Source of the DNA: Chenggangzhangella methanolivorans
GTDB taxonomy: Bacteria; Pseudomonadota; Alphaproteobacteria; Rhizobiales; Methylopilaceae
Direction: 5' to 3'
DNA length: 64,000 nucleotides
Assembly (NCBI RefSeq): GCF_019797865.1
Contig: NZ_CP081869.1
Span: forward strand, 4,726,501-4,790,500
The notes below the pieces were generated by a model. That model was given only the letters and a program-made list of their open reading frames with translations, was not told the origin of the DNA and did no database searches. Made by a program: the position numbers and the translations under genes. Shown here piece by piece: positions 37,998 through 47,694 of the stretch; the first letter of the stretch is position 1, and each line of letters opens with the position of its first letter.

Positions 37998-38079
37998 CAC
38001 GAGTCCGCGGCAAAAAACGACGGTTAGCTCTGCGCAGGCGCCGTTGCGGCGGCCCAAGGGTTCGGCGTACTGACTGCGC

Positions 38080-39642
38080 ATGAGCGCCGCCCAAAATCAC
38101 GACCGCATCCTCATCATCGACTTCGGCTCGCAGGTCACGCAGCTGATCGCGCGACGGGTGCGCGAGGCCGGCGTCTATTGCGAGATCACGCCGTTCAATC
38201 TCGCGGAGGAGACCTTCGCGACCTTCGGGGCCAAGGGCGTCATCCTTTCGGGCGGTCCGGCGTCGGTGGCGGACATCGGCACCCCGCGGGCCCCGCAGGC
38301 GGTCTTTGACGCCGGCATTCCGGTGCTCGGCATCTGCTACGGCCAGATGACCATGGCCGAACAGCTCGGCGGCTCGGTCGAGAGCGGCCATCACCGCGAG
38401 TTCGGCCGCGCCGACCTCAACGTCGTGGCGCCCTCGCGGCTCTTCACCGGCGTCTGGGAAGACAAGAGCAAGAACATCGTCTGGATGAGCCACGGCGACC
38501 GCATCGTCCGCATGCCGCCGGGCTTCCGCATCGTCGGCGTCTCGGAGAACGCGCCCTTCGCCGCGATCGCCGACGAGTCGAGGCACTATTACGGCCTGAT
38601 GTTCCACCCCGAGGTCGTTCACACGCCCCAGGGCGGCAAGCTGCTGCAGAACTTCGTGCGCGACATCTGCGGCTGCTCGGGCGACTGGTCGATGGCCGCC
38701 TATCGCGACGAGGCGATCGAGAAGATCCGCAAACAGGTCGGCAAGGGCCGGGTGATCTGCGGCCTGTCGGGCGGCGTGGACTCGTCCGTCGCCGCGGTGC
38801 TGCTGCATGAGGCGATCGGCGACCAGCTCACCTGCGTGTTCGTCGACCAGGGGCTGATGCGCAAGGCCGAGGCCGAGGAGGTCGTCGGCCTGTTCCGCGG
38901 CCACTACAACATCCCGCTCGTCCATGTGGACGCGAGCGACATGTTCCTCAACGCGCTCTCGGGCGTCGAGGATCCAGAGGTCAAGCGCAAGACCATCGGG
39001 CGCCTGTTCATCGACGTGTTCGAGGACGAGGCCCGCAAGATCGGCGGCGCGGACTTCCTCGCGCAGGGAACGCTCTACCCCGACGTCATCGAGAGCGTCT
39101 CGTTCTCGGGCGGCCCCTCGGTCACGATCAAGTCGCACCACAACGTCGGCGGGCTGCCCGAACGCATGAACATGAAGCTCGTGGAGCCCTTGCGCGAGCT
39201 CTTCAAGGACGAGGTGAGGGCGCTCGGCCGTGAGCTCGGCCTGCCCGAGAGCTTCGTCGGCCGCCATCCCTTCCCGGGGCCGGGTCTGGCGATCCGCTGC
39301 CCGGGCGACATCACCCGCGAGAAGCTCGAGATCCTGCGCCAGGCCGACGCGATCTATCTCGACGAGATCCGCAAGGCGGGGCTCTATGACGAGATCTGGC
39401 AGGCCTTCGCGGTTCTGCTGCCGGTGAAGACCGTGGGCGTCATGGGCGACGGCCGCACCTACGAATATGTGCTGGCCTTGCGCGCCGTGACCTCGGTCGA
39501 CGGCATGACCGCCGACTTCTACCCCTTCGACATGAATTTCCTCGGCCGCGCGGCGACCCGGATCATCAACGAGGTGAGGGGCGTCAACCGCGTGGTCTAC
39601 GACGTGACCTCCAAGCCCCCCGGGACGATCGAGTGGGAGTGA
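38080..39642 (+). CDS. guaA: GMP synthase (glutamine-hydrolysing)
   Basis: This is an intact 520-residue enzyme converting XMP to GMP. The N-terminal class I glutaminase has [10 protein letters not shown] (nucleophile Cys) and [10 protein letters not shown] (His/Glu of the triad). The ATP-pyrophosphatase domain has the P-loop [13 protein letters not shown] (about 229-241). The dimerisation domain ends KPPGTIEWE as in all GuaA. It completes the GMP pathway with guaB upstream. Confidence 0.97.
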   Translation: MSAAQNHDRILIIDFGSQVTQLIARRVREAGVYCEITPFNLAEETFATFGAKGVILSGGPASVADIGTPRAPQAVFDAGIPVLGICYGQMTMAEQLGGSVESGHHREFGRADLNVVAPSRLFTGVWEDKSKNIVWMSHGDRIVRMPPGFRIVGVSENAPFAAIADESRHYYGLMFHPEVVHTPQGGKLLQNFVRDICGCSGDWSMAAYRDEAIEKIRKQVGKGRVICGLSGGVDSSVAAVLLHEAIGDQLTCVFVDQGLMRKAEAEEVVGLFRGHYNIPLVHVDASDMFLNALSGVEDPEVKRKTIGRLFIDVFEDEARKIGGADFLAQGTLYPDVIESVSFSGGPSVTIKSHHNVGGLPERMNMKLVEPLRELFKDEVRALGRELGLPESFVGRHPFPGPGLAIRCPGDITREKLEILRQADAIYLDEIRKAGLYDEIWQAFAVLLPVKTVGVMGDGRTYEYVLALRAVTSVDGMTADFYPFDMNFLGRAATRIINEVRGVNRVVYDVTSKPPGTIEWE

Positions 39643-39702
39643 CGCCCGCGCGGGCGCTCGTTCAGACGTGACGCCGAGCGTCGCCGACGATCCGGACGAC
39701 CG

Positions 39703-40329
39703 TCACGGGCACGGTTTCCCGTTCGGCAGCACGACCTCAGCGTCGGTCAGGATCGTGTAGGCGCCGCCGCCGCGCACGGGCCACGAGGCGACCTCGGACC
39801 ATGTGAAGTCGAGGTTCAGGCCCTTGACGAACTTCGACGTCAGGCTTCCCAGCACCGGCCGGTAGGGCGTCCTGATCTCGGCGACGACGTATCTCGCCCC
39901 GAACCGCTTGAAGTTGTCCGGGACGTCGATGTCCGCGGCGAAACCGACCGAACGGGGTTTGGAGCCAGTCGTCCAGCTCGAGCAGACATAGGGAAGTCCG
40001 AGCTTTCCCGCATAGACGCCGACGGCCAAGACCCGGACCTCCTCCAGCGCGGACGCGTAGGGAGCCATGATCGGGACGGCGGAAGCGAAGATGTCGCGCA
40101 GGAGAGAGGCCGACATCGGGTTCTGGACGTCGCCCTGCGCCGTGAGATCGGCGATCGTGCGCGCGACCTGATTGACCTTGCGGCGATGGTCGATCGCGTT
40201 GACGAATTCGACGCAGCCGAGAAACAGCGCGATCAGAAGCGGCGCGAACAAAGCGAATTCGATCGCCGCGACGCCGCCGTCTTCCCGGGCGAACGACCGC
40301 CTTGATCGGGCCGAGGCGCGCCTCAGCAT
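39703..40329 (-). CDS. TadE/TadG-like pilus assembly protein
   Basis: The ATG at 40329 overlaps the previous stop. The N-terminal basic segment (RRSFAREDGGVAAIEFALFA) with the conserved Glu and the following hydrophobic helix (PLLIALFLGCVEFVNA) is the TadE-like class III signal/transmembrane region. The rest (about 170 residues) is periplasmic. It is a minor pseudopilin of the tight-adherence (Flp pilus) system, and the last of a three-gene operon. Confidence 0.85.
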   Translation of the reverse strand: MLRRASARSRRSFAREDGGVAAIEFALFAPLLIALFLGCVEFVNAIDHRRKVNQVARTIADLTAQGDVQNPMSASLLRDIFASAVPIMAPYASALEEVRVLAVGVYAGKLGLPYVCSSWTTGSKPRSVGFAADIDVPDNFKRFGARYVVAEIRTPYRPVLGSLTSKFVKGLNLDFTWSEVASWPVRGGGAYTILTDAEVVLPNGKPCP

Positions 40330-40910
40330 GACGCGCCCGACTGGTACTGTTCGACGCGGAACACGACGCTCGACTGGATGAGGGCGGCCCCGTCCGAAAA
40401 GCTCGAGAGCCCGAAGGACAGCGCCCGGACGAACAGCGGATATTTCAGCGCCGCCCGGATGACCGCGATGCTTCTGGGGCCGGGGCAGGCGTAGGACGTG
40501 CCGAAATTCTTCGCCCAGCCGCCCGAGGCGTCGAGCGCCGAGCCGCTTTGCGCGCCCGCGAACGCGCTGACGACCGAGACGTCGACTTTCATGTTCGCGC
40601 AGCTCAGCGAGAGGACCGACGCCTTGGCGCCTGAGCCGCACATCGACGAGCGAAGATTGGCGAGGATCGTCGCCGCGTCCTTGGCGTCGGCGTTGTCGGT
40701 CTGGAACGAGCCGGTGAGAACCGAGCGCGAGGCCGTCTGGAGCGAGGCCTCGAGGCTGTTGCGGGCCAGAAAGATCATGGCGAACTGGACGAGGCCGATC
40801 ACCAAGACCACCAGCAGGCTGCTGATGATCGCGAATTCGACGGCGTAGCTTCCGTCCCGGGATCGCGCGAATGATCGCAGCGCCACCGTCGGCCGGAGAC
40901 GCCCGATCAC
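40323..40910 (-). CDS. TadE-like pseudopilin
   Basis: The GTG at 40910 overlaps the TadG stop (GTGA). The product is 195 residues. FARSRDGSYAVEFAIISSLL carries the TadE-like Glu, followed by one membrane helix (VVLVIGLVQFAMIFLA) and a periplasmic domain with several cysteines (MCGSG, SLSCANM, YACPGP). It acts with the neighbouring genes in Flp pilus assembly. Confidence 0.85.
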   Translation of the reverse strand: MIGRLRPTVALRSFARSRDGSYAVEFAIISSLLVVLVIGLVQFAMIFLARNSLEASLQTASRSVLTGSFQTDNADAKDAATILANLRSSMCGSGAKASVLSLSCANMKVDVSVVSAFAGAQSGSALDASGGWAKNFGTSYACPGPRSIAVIRAALKYPLFVRALSFGLSSFSDGAALIQSSVVFRVEQYQSGASC

Positions 40911-42166
40911 TTCGTCAGCCTCACCTGCGTGAACCGCTGGAAGATGCTGGTGAACGCCGCGCCCACCGAAGCCGTGGTCGACAGGTCCACGAACAGGTCG
41001 GCGGAGGTCGTGCAGGCCTTCAACTGGGGAACGATGTCGTCCCATCGCGTGCCGGGGCCGCCGATCAGGCTCGGGCTTCCGAGGGTGGCGTTGTAGCCCC
41101 AGTCCCAGGGCATCTTCAGATAAGGCGCGTAGAGCACGCCGATCGAGACGCTCGGGTCGATCTTGCGGCAGTCGTCCGGCGAGAACGGGACCACCTTCTT
41201 GCGGAGCGGGATGTTCCAAGACCACGTCCGATTGGGATCCTGCACGCCGTCAGTTGCGATGATGACGAGCTTTCGAGCGTCTTGAGCGCCGTCGCCGGAT
41301 GCGCCGACCTCGTCGGAGAACTGGGCCATGATCTCGTTGAAATGCGTCGCGCCGTCGAATTCGCCGGAGGCGTCAGGGGCCTTCGGCAGATTGGTGGCCG
41401 CGGCGTTGAGCGTGGCCGTGATCGGAACGATCGTCTCGAGCGTGGTGCTGAAGCTGTGGACCGCGATCCTGATGCGCTTCGTCGAGGACGTCTGCGTCTT
41501 CAGCCAGGCGATGAAGTCGAGAATGCCGGCGTTGATCTCGTTGATGCGGAGAGTCACGCCGTTCGCGAGCGCCCATTCGAACGCATCGAGCTGGGTGTTC
41601 TTCACCTTGACGCCGTCATGACAGGCGAAGGCGCAGCCGAGGTTGGAGGTCAGCTTGTTGATGTCGGCCGTGGTGGCGCCGAGCGCCATCGAGCCGGAGA
41701 CGTCGATCAGCAGATGGATGTCGACCATGGGCGACAGGTCGATCGCCGAGGCCGCCGTGCCGCCGATCGCGAACTTGTCGAACCCGATGATCTTCAGAAG
41801 AGACGCGGGCGTCGTCGACGTGTAGCTGCCTTCGACCGTGACCGTGCGGTTGTTCAGCTTGACCGTAAAGGTCGGCTTCGCCCCGACGGGGAGATTCGGA
41901 GCCGTGTTGAAGTAGTCGGTCGCCGCAGCCTTGGCGTTGGCGCGGATGGCCTTGTTGGTCAGATTCTTCGCGTCGTCCGACTGCGCCTGTTTCGCTCCGA
42001 CGATGACGGCCGCGTCGAGCGCGTTGTTCAGTCGGGCCCGGTCGGCGATCGCCTTGCTGTAGTCGATGGCGCCTCCGGCGAGGCCTATCAGCGGCACGAG
42101 GGTCAAGGCGAACAGAACCGGAATCGATCCGCGGTTGTCCCGGCCTAACCTCCACCACGACGACAT
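40907..42166 (-). CDS. TadG-like pilus protein with von Willebrand factor A domain
   Basis: The protein is 419 residues. The N-terminus RDNRGSIPVLFALTLVPLIG is the TadG-type membrane segment. A vWA domain starts near residue 148 with a complete MIDAS (DIHLLIDVSGSMALG) and a later TDG (VIIATDGVQ). vWA-bearing TadG proteins are thought to act in adhesion or pilus assembly at the envelope. It is first of the operon with the two TadE-like genes. No tadA, tadB, tadC or rcpA genes are in view. Confidence 0.85.
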   Translation of the reverse strand: MSSWWRLGRDNRGSIPVLFALTLVPLIGLAGGAIDYSKAIADRARLNNALDAAVIVGAKQAQSDDAKNLTNKAIRANAKAAATDYFNTAPNLPVGAKPTFTVKLNNRTVTVEGSYTSTTPASLLKIIGFDKFAIGGTAASAIDLSPMVDIHLLIDVSGSMALGATTADINKLTSNLGCAFACHDGVKVKNTQLDAFEWALANGVTLRINEINAGILDFIAWLKTQTSSTKRIRIAVHSFSTTLETIVPITATLNAAATNLPKAPDASGEFDGATHFNEIMAQFSDEVGASGDGAQDARKLVIIATDGVQDPNRTWSWNIPLRKKVVPFSPDDCRKIDPSVSIGVLYAPYLKMPWDWGYNATLGSPSLIGGPGTRWDDIVPQLKACTTSADLFVDLSTTASVGAAFTSIFQRFTQVRLTK

Positions 42167-42607
42167 TCTGCCTGCTCACTCAAGCCAACCGCGTCCGACC
42201 CGCGCCTCCAGCGAGGCAAGTCGTCCGCGAGGCGGGATACGCAATAGGAGTTCGAGGCTGTTGCCGCTGAACTCTGCGTAGATGACGAATAGGCTCTTAG
42301 AAAAGATTAAATCTAGAAATATTAGTACAGATTACACTTTAAACCGTAAGTTGTATATTCTTGAGTTGGCGCGACGCAGGGGATGCTATTGGTGTTATTC
42401 AGTATCGTCGAGCCGCAACGGGTATATGTTCTGACGAGCCAAACCGGTGAGGTGTGCAGAAATACTTACGCCAGTCATGCGTTCATAACGGATGTGGTCT
42501 GCGACGGGCGGGGGCCAGCGCGATGACCAAAGGCCGACGGCGCCGCGCGCGCGCGGACCGGTTCGGCGCCCGCCCTGTCCGGACGGGCGCCGCGACCTTG
42601 AGGCTCC
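42167..42607. other. Non-coding region upstream of the tad operon
   Basis: No gene is seen. The section 42296-42480 is strongly AT-rich compared with the rest of the window and probably holds the tad promoter. A GC-rich hairpin (CGGCGCCCG/CGGGCGCCG, 42564-42592) lies just after mqo and may end its transcript, though no T-run follows. Confidence 0.5.
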
Positions 42608-44320
42608 TTAGAGCTTCACCTCGTTGTCGACCGGCATCGGCGCTCCGCTCGGCGCCGCGACGCCGCCGGCCACGCCCGTGAGATCGGGCGAGGGGATCGA
42701 CAGCTGCAGGGCGTCCGCGGTCTCCTTCCAGACCGAGGCGATCAGGACGGGATCGCCGTTGAGCTTCTTGCCGTAGCTCGGAACGATCGTCCGCAGCTTT
42801 CCGCTCCATGCGCCCTTCACCTGGTCGGGGAAAGCCTTCTCCAGCAGGCCGAGCATGATCGCGGGCGAGGTGGAGCCGCCGGGCGAGGCGCCGAGCAGCG
42901 CGGCGATCGAGCGGTCCTTGGCCATCACCACCTCGGTGCCGAGTTTCAGGACGCCGCCCTTCTTCGGGTCGTTGTAGATGATCTGGACGCGCTGGCCGGC
43001 CTGCCACAGGCGCCAGTCTTCGTCCTTGGCCTCCGGATAGTAGCGGCGAAGTTCGGTGAGCTGGGCGTCGTGGGACTGCACCAGCTGGCCGGCGAGATAA
43101 TTGACGAGCGCGATCTCGTTCCAGCTCACCTGCAGCATCGACGACAGGTTCTCGATCGTCACCGAGTCCGGCAGGTCGAAATAGGAGCCGTTCTTGAGGA
43201 ACTTGCTCGACCAGGTGGCGAACGGGCCGAACAGCAGCACGCGCTTGCCGTCGAGCACGCGGGTGTCGAGATGGGGCACCGACATGGGCGGCGATCCGAC
43301 GTCGGCCTTGCCGTAGACCTTGGCGAGATGCCTGGCGGCGACCTCCTGGTTCTCGGTCACGAGGAACGAGCCGCCCACGGGGAAGCCCGCATAGGCCTTG
43401 GCCTCCTCGATGCCCGAAAGCTGCAGAAGCGGGAGCGCGGCGCCGCCGGCGCCGATGAACACGAAGCGCGCGTCGACCGTCTCGATCTTGGAGCCGTCCT
43501 CCGTGCCGAAGGCCGACACCCGCCAGGTTCCGCTCGGATTGCGGGTGATCGAGCGCACCTCAACGCCGGTTTTCAGCGTGAATGTCGGGTTCTTGGAAAG
43601 GCGCGCGAAGAACTGCCGCGTGATCTCGCCGAGATTGACGTCGGTGCCGAGCGGCGAGCGCGTCGCGACGAGGTTCGAGGTGTCCTCCCGGCCCTCCATC
43701 GCGAGCGGGATCCATTCGGCGATCTTGGCGGGATCGGTGGTGATCTCCATGCCGGCGAACAGCGGGCTGGCCTTGAGCGCCTCGACGCGCTTTGTGATGA
43801 ACTCGACATTCTCCTCGCCCCAGCACAGGTTCATGTGCGGCGTCGAATTGATGAAGCTTCGCGGGTTCTCCAGAACGCCGGTCCGCGCCTGATGCGCCCA
43901 GAACTGGCGCGAGATCTGGAACTGCTCGTTGATGTCGATCGCGCGGGCGATCTGCACGTTCCCCTTGTCGTCCTCGGGCGTGTAGTTCAACTCGCAGAGC
44001 GCCGAGTGGCCGGTGCCGGCGTTGTTCCAGCCGTTCGAGCTCTCGTCGGCGACGTTCGACAGCCGTTCGAAGGTTTCGATCCGCCAGGTCGGCTCGAGCT
44101 CGGCGAGCATCACGCCGAGCGTCGCGCTCATGATGCCGCCGCCGATGAGAAGCACGTCCACGCTGCGGTCGGCGGTTTCGGCGCGATGCTGCTCTTCGGT
44201 CAGCCATCGGTAGGCGAAGAACGCCGCGCCGGCGCCGAGCGCTGTGCCGAGGAGGCGACGGCGCGTGATGGCGAGCGGCTTCGACGCCGCCTTGGCGCGC
44301 GAGGTTTCGTTTTCAGTCAT
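42608..44320 (-). CDS. mqo: Malate:quinone oxidoreductase with Tat-like N-terminus
   Basis: This 570-residue flavoenzyme oxidises malate to oxaloacetate and passes electrons to quinone at the inner membrane. It has the FAD site VDVLLIGGGIMSATLGVMLA, and ESSNGWNNAGTGHSALCELN, TPHMNLCWG and LLGASPGGSTSPAIML of the family. Unusually, residues 17-40 read as a twin-arginine signal (LAITRRRLLGTALGAGAAFF), which standard cytoplasmic-face Mqo lacks. It may be exported, or only anchored. The gene is intact. Confidence 0.93.
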   Translation of the reverse strand: MTENETSRAKAASKPLAITRRRLLGTALGAGAAFFAYRWLTEEQHRAETADRSVDVLLIGGGIMSATLGVMLAELEPTWRIETFERLSNVADESSNGWNNAGTGHSALCELNYTPEDDKGNVQIARAIDINEQFQISRQFWAHQARTGVLENPRSFINSTPHMNLCWGEENVEFITKRVEALKASPLFAGMEITTDPAKIAEWIPLAMEGREDTSNLVATRSPLGTDVNLGEITRQFFARLSKNPTFTLKTGVEVRSITRNPSGTWRVSAFGTEDGSKIETVDARFVFIGAGGAALPLLQLSGIEEAKAYAGFPVGGSFLVTENQEVAARHLAKVYGKADVGSPPMSVPHLDTRVLDGKRVLLFGPFATWSSKFLKNGSYFDLPDSVTIENLSSMLQVSWNEIALVNYLAGQLVQSHDAQLTELRRYYPEAKDEDWRLWQAGQRVQIIYNDPKKGGVLKLGTEVVMAKDRSIAALLGASPGGSTSPAIMLGLLEKAFPDQVKGAWSGKLRTIVPSYGKKLNGDPVLIASVWKETADALQLSIPSPDLTGVAGGVAAPSGAPMPVDNEVKL

Positions 44321-44652
44321 GGAGCTCCGCGAAGGCTTTCGATGGCCGACGCGCGCTCGTAAACGAAGTCGTCGGTCAGATTTCTATAATCATTACAGCC
44401 ACCTACAAGCGGCTCATACCAAAGTATCTATACCTGGGTCTGTTACGTGTCCAGATGTCGCCTCAATCAACCTATGCGGGAGCTCGCGACGGGCGTCGCA
44501 TGAAAGCTCGAGCGATCGAGCCCATCCGCCCAGGCTTTCCGGACGTCCGGCGTGGCTGAAACGTGCGGGCGCCGGCGCAAGCCGCCCCGTGCGAGCGAGG
44601 TCGAGCGAGGCTCTCTATCTTGCTACTGGGACGCGCCGCCGGAGACTTGGTC
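44321..44652. other. Divergent intergenic region of mqo and the DUF1993 gene
   Basis: This 332-bp stretch contains a TATAAT word at 44385-44390 within a locally AT-rich part (44370-44440), a plausible promoter. No gene or clear inverted repeat is seen; GC-rich open frames at 44470-44640 look like by-products. Confidence 0.4.
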
Positions 44653-45158
44653 ATGACGACATCGCTCTACGACATAACTGTCCCTGTGCTTTTGCGGGGC
44701 TTGGGCAATCTCGAGGCGGTGCTCGGGAAGGGCGAGGCCTTCGCAAGCGAGCAGGGGATTGCGCCCTCGGCCTTGCTGGAGGCTCGGCTCGCGCCGGACA
44801 TGTATCCGCTCGTCGGACAGATCCAGCGGGCGAGCGACACCGCCAAGTTCGCCGCGGTTCGGCTCGGCGGGTCGAGAACGTCCCGTTCGAGGACGCCGAA
44901 ACCGACTTCGCCGATCTCTTCGCCCGCATCGCGAAGACGCGCGCTTTCCTTGAAGCTGCGCCGCGCGCCGCCTTCGAAGGCAAGGAAGACGCAGAGGTCG
45001 TGCTGAAGACGCCGTCGAGCGAGCGGCGTTTCCGGGGCGTCGACTACGCGCTCGGCTTCTTGCTGCCGAACTTCTTCTTCCACGTCACGACCGCCTACGA
45101 CATTCTCCGCCACAAGGGCGTCCCGATCGGCAAGCTCGACTATCTCGGGCGCGACTGA
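44653..45158 (+). CDS. DUF1993-family protein (one frameshift)
   Basis: It starts MTTSLYDITVPVLLRGLGNL and contains EARLAPDMYPLVGQIQRASD. It then needs one base change at about 44870-44873 to continue VENVPFEDAETDFADLFARI and end VPIGKLDYLGRD. The motif FFFHVTTAYDILRHKGVPIG is typical of DUF1993 (DinB-like four-helix) proteins. Corrected length is about 168 residues. The biochemical role of the family is not established. Confidence 0.75.
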
Positions 45159-45167
45159 ACGCGCGCT

Positions 45168-45614
45168 TCAGCGCTCTGGAGACGTCTGCGGCGACGTCAG
45201 CCGCTCAAGAAGCTCGGCGCCGGAGAGGGCCGGCCGGTCCGGCTCATTCGGCAGGCCGGGGCAGTTGAGCGGCGTCGCGGCGGCGATGACGGAGCCGCTC
45301 ATTTTCCGCCTTCGGCCGGAAGGATAGCGGCCCTGGTCGACGAAACGGACGCGGTATCGGCAGCCCGGCCGCAGCTTCTCCCAGAGCGCGTCGCGGTCCT
45401 CGTTCGCGATGGTGTCGATGCCGACTCCGAAGGCCATGCCGTCCGCGTCGACCACGCCCCGCAAGACAAGGTCGGGGGAGCCGTGCGTCTGTTTCGAGAC
45501 CACGAGGATGGTGGCCGAGCGGGTCACCCACAGCTCCATGGCGAACCAGAGAACGGCGGAGCCGGCCGCGAGAGCTCCCGTCAGCTTGAGCGCTCGCTTC
45601 ACCGATGGGCTCAT
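45168..45614 (-). CDS. Hypothetical single-pass membrane protein
   Basis: The 148 residues start MSPSVKRALKLTGALAAGSA with one N-terminal membrane helix, then a periplasmic domain with a Cys pair (GCRYRV, NCPGLP). No family is recognised. It is convergent with the DUF1993 gene. Confidence 0.6.
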   Translation of the reverse strand: MSPSVKRALKLTGALAAGSAVLWFAMELWVTRSATILVVSKQTHGSPDLVLRGVVDADGMAFGVGIDTIANEDRDALWEKLRPGCRYRVRFVDQGRYPSGRRRKMSGSVIAAATPLNCPGLPNEPDRPALSGAELLERLTSPQTSPER

Positions 45615-45638
45615 CAGGGCGCCGCGCTCCTTGCGCGC

Positions 45639-46274
45639 TCAGATCAGGTCGGCCTCGATCCGCAGGATCATCTTGGCGCGATCGTCTTCGTGCACAAAGC
45701 CCAGCAGCGCGCCCGCGGCGGCGGCCCGAGCCCGCGGCTCCAGCGCGTCGTTCGACGTCTCGCCCACGGTCCAAAACGACAGCGCGCCGCGGAACGCGAC
45801 GGCGAGCAGAACCGGCAGGGTCTTGAGCGCCGTGGCGCGCATATCCGGGGCGAGGCCCTCGCCGGACCCGAGCGCCTCCCTCCACAGCAAAGCGGACTGG
45901 GAGAACACGTCGCCGGGCGTCTCCGCGGGCGCGCCGATCGCGCCCATGACGGCGCGGTTCACGGCCGGCCGCTCCAGCATCACGGCCGTCGCGATTTCGA
46001 CCGCCGCAAGGACGCGCGCTGCGGCCGCGTCAGGCGACGCCGTCTCTGAAAGCCGCAGCCGCATCGCTGCGATCCGGCGCTCCGAGAGCGCGAGCATGAT
46101 CGCGCCCTTGGACCCGAACTGATTGAACGGCGTCGCGAAGCTCACCCCGGCTTCCTGCGCCAGCTCCCGCATCGAAAACGACGCGTCGCCTTGCGCCAGC
46201 AGCCGCTCGGCTGCGTCCAGCACGCGTTCTCTCGTCGGAAGCTTCGGCGGGCGGAGGGGGTTGTCGTCTGACAT
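45639..46274 (-). CDS. TetR-family transcriptional regulator
   Basis: The 211-residue protein has the TetR helix-turn-helix at residues about 14-60 (RERVLDAAERLLAQGDASFS, then MRELAQEAGVSFATPFNQFG). It is divergent from an SDR gene, with a 16-bp palindrome between them, so it most likely represses itself and that gene. The ligand is unknown. Confidence 0.88.
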   Translation of the reverse strand: MSDDNPLRPPKLPTRERVLDAAERLLAQGDASFSMRELAQEAGVSFATPFNQFGSKGAIMLALSERRIAAMRLRLSETASPDAAAARVLAAVEIATAVMLERPAVNRAVMGAIGAPAETPGDVFSQSALLWREALGSGEGLAPDMRATALKTLPVLLAVAFRGALSFWTVGETSNDALEPRARAAAAGALLGFVHEDDRAKMILRIEADLI

Positions 46275-46281
46275 CCATTTT

Positions 46282-46297
46282 TTATATCATGATATAA
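46282..46297. promoter_or_regulatory. TetR operator TTATATCATGATATAA
   Basis: A perfect 16-bp palindrome lies 8 bp from the TetR start and 30 bp from the SDR start, in an AT-rich island between the divergent genes. It is the expected binding site for the TetR dimer. Confidence 0.75.
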
Positions 46298-46326
46298 GTT
46301 GGTTTCAATCACCCAGGCGAAGTCTC

Positions 46327-47175
46327 ATGACCGAACGACAGACCGCAGGCTCCAAAACCTTTCTCATCACCGGGGTCAGCTCCGGGCTCGGCCGCGCATT
46401 TGCGGCCGGCGCGCTCGCGGCGGGCCATCGCGTCATCGGAACGGTGCGCCGCGCGGAGGACGCCAAAGCGTTCGGCGCGGCCGACGGCGCGTTCGCGCTT
46501 CAGCTCGACGTGACGGACTACGCCGCCGTTCCGGAAAAAGTCTCGGAAGCCGAGCGCGTCGCGGGACCGGTGGACGTGCTGGTCAACAACGCCGGCTACG
46601 GACAGGAGGGCGCTCTGGAGGAATCCTCGCTCGAGGATCTCCAGCGCCAGTTCGCCGCCAACGTCTTCGGGCCGGTGGCGATGATCAAGGCCGTGCTGCC
46701 CGGCATGCGCGCGCGCAGGCGCGGCCACATCGTCAACGTCACCTCCATGGGCGGTTTCGTGGGCGTTCCGGGCGTCGCCTACTACTGCGGCAGCAAGTTC
46801 GCCCTCGAAGGCGTCTCCGAGTCGCTCGGCAAGGAGGTGGCGGGCTTCGGGATCCACGTTACGGCGCTCGCTCCGGGCCAGTTCCGCACCGATTGGGCCG
46901 GCCGCTCGATGGACCGCGCGCCGCGCAGTCTCGCCGACTACGACGCCGTCATGGATCCGCTCCGCGCCGCGCGGCAGGCCAAGAGCGGAAATCAGCCGGG
47001 CGATCCGGAAAAGGCCGCGCAGGCGCTGCTCAGGCTGGTGGAGGCCGAGAACCCGCCGACGCGGCTGTTCCTCGGCGAAGACGCTCTCGCGCTCGTGGCG
47101 GGCAAGCTGGAGCAGCTCCGCGCAGAGATGGCCGCATGGGACGGCGTCTCGCGGTCCACCGCGTATTCGTCCTGA
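46327..47175 (+). CDS. Short-chain dehydrogenase/reductase
   Basis: The 282-residue protein shows the classical SDR set: ITGVSSGLGRAFA (TGxxxGxG cofactor loop), NNAGYGQEG, and the catalytic Ser with YYCGSKF (Tyr-x-x-x-Lys). A basic residue after the first beta strands (TVRRAED) suggests NADP(H). The substrate is unknown. Probably controlled by the divergent TetR. Confidence 0.9.
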   Translation: MTERQTAGSKTFLITGVSSGLGRAFAAGALAAGHRVIGTVRRAEDAKAFGAADGAFALQLDVTDYAAVPEKVSEAERVAGPVDVLVNNAGYGQEGALEESSLEDLQRQFAANVFGPVAMIKAVLPGMRARRRGHIVNVTSMGGFVGVPGVAYYCGSKFALEGVSESLGKEVAGFGIHVTALAPGQFRTDWAGRSMDRAPRSLADYDAVMDPLRAARQAKSGNQPGDPEKAAQALLRLVEAENPPTRLFLGEDALALVAGKLEQLRAEMAAWDGVSRSTAYSS

Positions 47176-47278
47176 TCGCGAAAAATCCATGGACCGATGT
47201 CGGATCCCGCGCTCCCGGTTCGTCTTCTCGACGACAGGCGGCGTTTTTTGCCGCCATGCAGGAGATGGAGACGGGACG

Positions 47279-47665
47279 ATGCGCGTGATGGTTCTGGTGA
47301 AGGCGACCGCCGACAGCGAGAAGGGCTTCTTCCAGACGCCCGAGACCATGGCGATGATGGAGGCGATGGGCCGGTTCAACGACGAGCTTGAGGCCGCCGG
47401 CGTCCTGGTGACGGGCGACGGCCTGAAGCCGTCTTCGGAAGGAAAGCGCGTCGCCTTCGACGGCGCCGGCCGGATGGTGATCGACGGGCCGTTCGCCGAG
47501 ACCAAGGAGCTGGTCGCCGGCTTCTGGATCTGGAACGTCGCCGACATGGACGAGGCGGTCGCCTGGGTGAAGCGCTGCCCCAATCCGATGCCGGGCCCGA
47601 GCGAGATCGAGATCCGCCCGTTCTACGAACTCTCCGATCTCATCGGCGACGGCGACGCGTCTTGA
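47279..47665 (+). CDS. YCII-related (DGPF) domain protein
   Basis: It starts MRVMVLVKATADSEKGFFQT. The motif MVIDGPFAETKELVAGFWIW contains the DGPF core of the family, in a 128-residue single domain. Such proteins are often found beside ECF sigma factors, but none is here. Function is not established. Confidence 0.85.
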   Translation: MRVMVLVKATADSEKGFFQTPETMAMMEAMGRFNDELEAAGVLVTGDGLKPSSEGKRVAFDGAGRMVIDGPFAETKELVAGFWIWNVADMDEAVAWVKRCPNPMPGPSEIEIRPFYELSDLIGDGDAS

Positions 47666-47694
47666 GCGGCCGCGTCGCCGTCGCGTTCGGCGTC

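Noticed and set aside
40871..42148. Plus-strand frame of 425 codons opposite tadG
   Set aside because: It is the complement of a gene with a clear TadG membrane segment and vWA MIDAS motif.
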